Assembly (NCBI GenBank): GCA_001464835.1
Contig: LNDS01000049.1
Span: 62,001-126,000, forward strand
Direction: 5' to 3'
Length of the DNA stretch: 64,000 bases
From: Rhizobiales bacterium Ga0077525
GTDB lineage: Bacteria; Pseudomonadota; Alphaproteobacteria; Rhizobiales; Xanthobacteraceae
Shown: in pieces, positions 60,320 to 64,000 of the stretch
Position numbering within the stretch: the stretch's first letter is position 1
Layout: each line of letters begins with the position of its first letter
Translations under genes and position numbers: made by a program
The notes under the pieces: model-generated
Told to the model about the DNA's origin: nothing
The model's input: only the letters and a program-made list of their open reading frames with translations
Databases searched by the model: none

Positions 60320-62607
60320 CGTCGAGATTTCCGCTTCTGCTTGCCGGGATGGCGCTTCGCAGCCGGGCCGCGCATCGGGCGTCTCGGCGGGTTGGGCGTG
60401 TGACTCTTTTTACCGGGGCGCTTGCCGCTGCCGGGAGATAGAAGCTCAAAACGCAGTGCGCCGGCAACAGGCGCGGCCTCGACCAGTTTGACGGTGACGG
60501 CATCGCCGAGGCGATAGGTCTCACCGGAGCGCTGTCCGACCATGGCGTGGTTGGCCTCGTCAAAAGCGAAATATTCGTCGCCAATGGTGCGCGCCGGCAC
60601 GAAGCCGTCGGCGCCGGTTTCGCTGAGTTTCACGAACAGCCCGGCGCGGTGCACGCCGGAGACGCGGCCGTCGAAGCTGGCGCCGATGCGGTCAGCGAGG
60701 AAATGCGCGATCAGCCGGTCCTTGGTCTCCCGCTCGGCCAGCATGGCGCGGCGTTCGGTGGCGGAAATCTCCGCGCCGATTTCGGCCAGCACCGGCACGT
60801 CGAAACTGTCGGGCAGGCCGTCCGGCCCGAGCCTGAGGGCGCGGATCAGGCCGCGGTGCACGATCAGGTCGGCGTAGCGGCGAATGGGCGAGGTGAAGTG
60901 CGCATAGCGGCGCAAATTGAGGCCGAAATGTCCGTAATTCTCGGCGGCATATTCGGCCTGCGCCTGCGAGCGCAGCACGACATCGTTGATGAGCTGTTCG
61001 CGCTCGCCGCCCTTGGCCTGCCGGAGAATCGTGTTGAACGTCGCCGGCCGCAGCGCGCCCGATTTCGCCAGCGGAATTTGCATCGAGGCGAGGAACTCGC
61101 GCAGCGCGTTGATCTTTTCGATGCCGGGCTCGTCATGCACGCGATAAACCAGCGGCACGCGCGCTTTTTCCAGCGTCTCGGCGGCGGCGACATTGGCGAG
61201 GATCATCATTTCCTCGATCAATTTGTTGGCGTCCTGCCGCTCCGGCACGACGACGCGATCGACGGTGCCGTCGGCTTTCAGCAATATCTTGCGCTCGGGG
61301 ATGTCGAGATCGAGCGGCTGGCGTTGGTCGCGGGCGCGCACCAATGCCTCATAGGCGGCAAACAGCGGCTTGATGATCGGTTCGAGCAAAGGCCCGGTAG
61401 TGTCGTCGAGACGTCCGTCGATGGCGAACTGCGCCTGCTCGTAAGCAAGCTTCGCCGCCGAGCGCATCATGATGCGGTGGAAGGTGTGCGAGCGCTTGCG
61501 GCCGTCGGCGCCGATGATCATGCGCACGGCCAGCGCCGCGCGGTCTTCATGCGGACGTAGTGAACACAGATCGTTGGATATGCGTTCGGGCAGCATCGGC
61601 ACCACGCGGTCGGGGAAATACACCGAATTGCCGCGCACCAGAGCTTCGCGGTCGAGCGCCGAGCCGGGCGTCACATAATGCGCCACATCGGCGATGGCGA
61701 CGGTAATGATAAAACCGCCTCTGTTGGCCGGGTCTTCATCCGGCTCGGCGTGCACGGCGTCGTCGTGGTCCTTGGCGTCGGGCGGATCGATGGTGATCAG
61801 CGGCAGTTTCCGCCAGTCCTCACGATGCGCCATGGTCGCGGGCCGGGCGGCTTCCGCTTCGCGCAAGGTTTCGCTACGAAACACGCTTGGAATCGAGTGG
61901 GCGTGAATGGCGATCAGGCTGACCGCCTTTTCGCTGGCCAGCGAGCCGAGACGCTCGACGACGCGGCCATGCGGCAGGCCGAAGCGCGACGGCCGCGATG
62001 TTTCGACCGCGACGAGGTCGCCTTCCTCGGCATCGCCGGTGGCGCCTTGCGGAATGCTCATTTCCTTGCCGAGCATCTTTTTGTCGACCGGCTCCAGCCG
62101 GCCGCCGCCATTCGGGTTTTTATGAAAGATGCCGAGCACGCGGTGCTTCGGCCGATCGACGATCTTGATGACCCGGCCGGAATAGCGGACGTCCTTGTCG
62201 CCGGTTTCCTCGACCTTGACGAGGATCTTGTCGCCGATGCCGGCCGCTTCGCCTGGCTTCATCCGGCGCGGCGTGTGAATGCGGATTTTCGGCGCCGGGC
62301 CGTGCGCTTCCTCGTCCCATTCGTCGGGTATGGCGATCATGTCGCCGTCGCGGTCGCGCGACATCACGTCGGCGAGCACGGTGGAGGGCAAGGAGCCGGG
62401 GTGATGCAGTTTCTTGCCCTTGCGTTCGACCGCGCCTTCGTCGGCGAGGTCGCGCAGCACGCGTTTCAATTCGGCGCGCAGGTCGTTCTTCAGATTGAAG
62501 GCGCGGGCGATTTCGCGGGTTCCGACCTTGCCCGGCGTCCGGGCGATGAACGCTAAGATGTCGGTCCGGGAGGGAAGCGTGGACGTGTATTTGGGAGGTT
62601 TGTTCAA
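60316..62607 (-). CDS. rnr: Ribonuclease R
   Basis: 3'-5' exoribonuclease that digests structured RNA. 763 aa: N-terminal winged helix (DILAFIARTPGKVGTREIARAF), OB/CSD region, RNB catalytic domain with the Asp cluster ITIDPPDAKDHDDAVHAE, and a C-terminal S1 domain (SGVHRAGLFVKLSETGADGFVP) plus a Lys/Arg-rich tail. The start appears to be TTG at 62607 with AGGAA 7 bases upstream. Its TGA overlaps the Nudix ATG. Confidence 0.95.
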   Translation of the reverse strand: MNKPPKYTSTLPSRTDILAFIARTPGKVGTREIARAFNLKNDLRAELKRVLRDLADEGAVERKGKKLHHPGSLPSTVLADVMSRDRDGDMIAIPDEWDEEAHGPAPKIRIHTPRRMKPGEAAGIGDKILVKVEETGDKDVRYSGRVIKIVDRPKHRVLGIFHKNPNGGGRLEPVDKKMLGKEMSIPQGATGDAEEGDLVAVETSRPSRFGLPHGRVVERLGSLASEKAVSLIAIHAHSIPSVFRSETLREAEAARPATMAHREDWRKLPLITIDPPDAKDHDDAVHAEPDEDPANRGGFIITVAIADVAHYVTPGSALDREALVRGNSVYFPDRVVPMLPERISNDLCSLRPHEDRAALAVRMIIGADGRKRSHTFHRIMMRSAAKLAYEQAQFAIDGRLDDTTGPLLEPIIKPLFAAYEALVRARDQRQPLDLDIPERKILLKADGTVDRVVVPERQDANKLIEEMMILANVAAAETLEKARVPLVYRVHDEPGIEKINALREFLASMQIPLAKSGALRPATFNTILRQAKGGEREQLINDVVLRSQAQAEYAAENYGHFGLNLRRYAHFTSPIRRYADLIVHRGLIRALRLGPDGLPDSFDVPVLAEIGAEISATERRAMLAERETKDRLIAHFLADRIGASFDGRVSGVHRAGLFVKLSETGADGFVPARTIGDEYFAFDEANHAMVGQRSGETYRLGDAVTVKLVEAAPVAGALRFELLSPGSGKRPGKKSHTPNPPRRPMRGPAAKRHPGKQKRKSRR

Positions 62608-62701
62608 AAGTTAGTTCCTGCGCCGAAACGGCGCGTGTGAAGGGTAATGTAAGAGGTTGGGGGAGGCTTCGCCAGCACAGGGGATGCGGCTTCTCTTTTC
62701 C

Positions 62702-62836
62702 CTCCCCTTGCAAGGGGGAGGGTCAGGGTGGGGGTCATCTCATATGAGCAGCGAGACCCCCACCCGGATCGCCATCTGACTTCGCGTTTCAATTTCGAAT
62801 ACTAAAGGCGATCCGACCTCCCCCTTACAGGGGGAG
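62702..62836. repeat. Dispersed repeat, family B (two copies, inverted)
   Basis: A short copy at 62702-62735 (CTCCCCTTGCAAGGGGGAG, then GGTCAGGGTGGGGGTC) and a longer copy on the other strand at 62755-62836 (CTCCCCCTGTAAGGGGGAGGTC, a hairpin GGATCGCC...GGCGATCC, then GGGTGGGGGTC) face each other between topA and rnr. Confidence 0.75.
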
Positions 62837-62848
62837 TGAAGAAAGACG

Positions 62849-64000
62849 TTATTCCGCCGCCGTCGCTTTAGTTGTCTTGCCACCGGGCTTCTTGGCGGCG
62901 GGTTTCTTCGCCTTCGAGGCCGGCTTCTTGCGGGCGCTGGCCGGTTTGGCGGCGGCCTTGGCGGCCTTGAGGGCGCCTGCTTCGTCGCCGATTTCCGGCG
63001 TGTCATCGACGATCTTCTTGGGCTTGCCTTTGGCGACCTTCGGCGCAGGCGTCTTCTTTGCCGGCTTCTTGCCGCGCGGTGAGTTGCCGACTGCGGCGGC
63101 ACGCGCTTCCAGAAGCACGATGGCCTCGTCGAGCGTAATCGTCTCCGGCGTCTTGTCGGCGGGCAACGTGGCGTTGATGCCGTTATTGCTGACGTAAGCG
63201 CCGAAGCGGCCATTCTTGACCACGATCGGGCCGCCCTGTTCCGGGTGATCGCCGAGCGTCTTGCCCGCGGACGCGCCGAAGCGGCGACCCTGTTTCGGAT
63301 TAGCGATCTTCTCGGCGATCAGATGCATGGCGCGGTTGAGGCCGACGGTGAGGACGTCGTCGCCTTCTTCCAGGCTCGCATAGACCTTGCCGTGCTTGAC
63401 GTAAGGACCGAAGCGGCCGACGCCGGCGAGGATCGGCTCATTGTCTTCCGGCGAGATGCCGACCGTGCGCGGCAGCGACAGCAAAGCCAGCGCTTTTTCG
63501 AGATCGATATCGTCCGGCTGCACGCCTTTCGGCAGGCTGGCGCGTTTCGGCTTCTCCGGCGGGGGCGGCTTGGGGCCTTTCGAGCCCTTCGGCCGCTTTT
63601 CCACCTTGGCCTGTTCGCCAAGCTGCAAGTAAGTGCCGAAGCGGCCGCCGCGCAAAGTGACGTCCAGGCCGGTTTCCGGGTCGGTGCCGAGCACCTTGGT
63701 GGTCTGCTGGCCGGCGGCGCCCGGCGTCATCTGCCGTGTATAGGTGCATTCCGGATAGTTCGAGCAACCGATAAAGGCGCCGAAGCGGCCGACCTTCAAT
63801 GACAATTTGCCGGTGCCGCAGGTCGGGCACTGGCGCACGTCGCCGCCGTCTTCGCGCTTCGGGAAGATGTGCGCGCCGAGAAGTTCGTTGAGTGCGTCGA
63901 GCACCTGCGTGATGCGCAGTTCCTTGATATCGTTGACCGCGCCGATGAAGTCGATCCAGAAGTTCTGGAGGACCGTCTTCCAGTTCAGCTCGTTGTTCGA
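62849..64000 (-). CDS. topA: DNA topoisomerase I, C-terminal part (runs off the window)
   Basis: The 383 visible codons are the C-terminal part; the gene continues past 64000. The end of the catalytic core (WIDFIGAVNDIKELRITQVLDALNELLG) is followed by a four-Cys zinc ribbon (CPTCGTGKLSLKVGRFGAFIGCSNYPECTYTR), two or three Topo_C repeats with the LGTDPETGLDVTLRGGRFGTYLQLGE and FGASAGKTLG blocks, and a Lys/Ala/Pro-rich tail of about 80 residues typical of rhizobial TopA. Relaxes negative supercoils. The active-site Tyr lies upstream, outside the window. Confidence 0.95.
   Translation of the reverse strand, partial: SNNELNWKTVLQNFWIDFIGAVNDIKELRITQVLDALNELLGAHIFPKREDGGDVRQCPTCGTGKLSLKVGRFGAFIGCSNYPECTYTRQMTPGAAGQQTTKVLGTDPETGLDVTLRGGRFGTYLQLGEQAKVEKRPKGSKGPKPPPPEKPKRASLPKGVQPDDIDLEKALALLSLPRTVGISPEDNEPILAGVGRFGPYVKHGKVYASLEEGDDVLTVGLNRAMHLIAEKIANPKQGRRFGASAGKTLGDHPEQGGPIVVKNGRFGAYVSNNGINATLPADKTPETITLDEAIVLLEARAAAVGNSPRGKKPAKKTPAPKVAKGKPKKIVDDTPEIGDEAGALKAAKAAAKPASARKKPASKAKKPAAKKPGGKTTKATAAE

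Overview
The window is about 64 kb of a high-GC alphaproteobacterial chromosome, most likely a member of the Rhizobiales (Hyphomicrobiales) near the Bradyrhizobium/Pseudolabrys side. This rests on the gene content: mipZ, a divK-pleD pair, an EipB (DUF1849) homologue, DUF1489 and DUF3572 proteins, a phasin, ClpS next to ClpA, promoters of the alphaproteobacterial EcfG type (GGAAC-N16/17-CGTT), and several dispersed palindromic repeats of the sort common in that order. I saw no tRNA, rRNA, CRISPR array, insertion sequence or prophage. This is ordinary core and accessory chromosome, with dense short-spaced genes and several ATGA/GTGA/TAATG overlaps.

Layout. 0-7.6 kb: an exported polysaccharide deacetylase, MgtE, a membrane GGDEF-EAL protein, isovaleryl-CoA dehydrogenase, an AbrB-like/PIN toxin-antitoxin pair and an exported hydrolase. 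7.8-15.5 kb: an amino-acid permease coupled to a conserved exported protein, a small XRE regulator, two tandem aldo/keto reductases, queC with a queuosine-precursor-transporter-like gene, an RraA-like protein and a YdcF-like protein. 15.5-21.5 kb: a 56-aa membrane protein behind a Fur/RirA-like dyad, DUF599, a rhodanese, two tandem GSTs, and a phospholipase D-VTT fusion overlapping an EEP-family nuclease/phosphatase. 21.5-23.2 kb: CsbD, a low-complexity exported protein and a DUF1236 protein, each behind an EcfG-like promoter. 23.3-35.6 kb: the two methylcrotonyl-CoA carboxylase subunits lie apart, separated by a membrane protein, an SDR lacking the catalytic Tyr, a binding protein without signal peptide, a histone-H1-like protein, a GYD protein and a TctC-type binding protein. 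35.7-43.4 kb: panC, mipZ, a VWA/J-domain pair, a D,D-carboxypeptidase with SPOR domain, a phasin with a striking operator dyad, and an orphan TadG-like protein with a truncated copy of its own start upstream. 44-64 kb: clpS-clpA, azlCD, HIT, a GNAT-like protein with an AT-rich insertion, GDPD-RidA, eipB, a methyltransferase-nucleoside phosphorylase pair, DUF3572-dinB, divK-pleD, an FAD amine oxidase, DsrE-like, rpmG, nudix-rnr, and the 3' two-fifths or so of topA running off the right edge.

How the genes work together. Leucine/isovalerate catabolism is represented by ivd, mccB and mccA, but they are scattered rather than forming a liu operon. Cell-cycle control is represented by mipZ, divK and pleD. 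Protein quality control is represented by clpS-clpA, and RNA/translation by rnr and rpmG. The most coherent new signal I found is regulatory: five small predicted envelope or stress genes (at 21.7, 22.3, 23.1, 29.1 and 50.1 kb, all on the minus strand) each carry an EcfG-type general-stress promoter 29-54 bases before their start codon. Other regulatory structures worth a look are three in-phase 10-bp repeats before the GYD gene, a 9-bp dyad overlapping the phasin promoter, and a dyad before the toxin-antitoxin pair.
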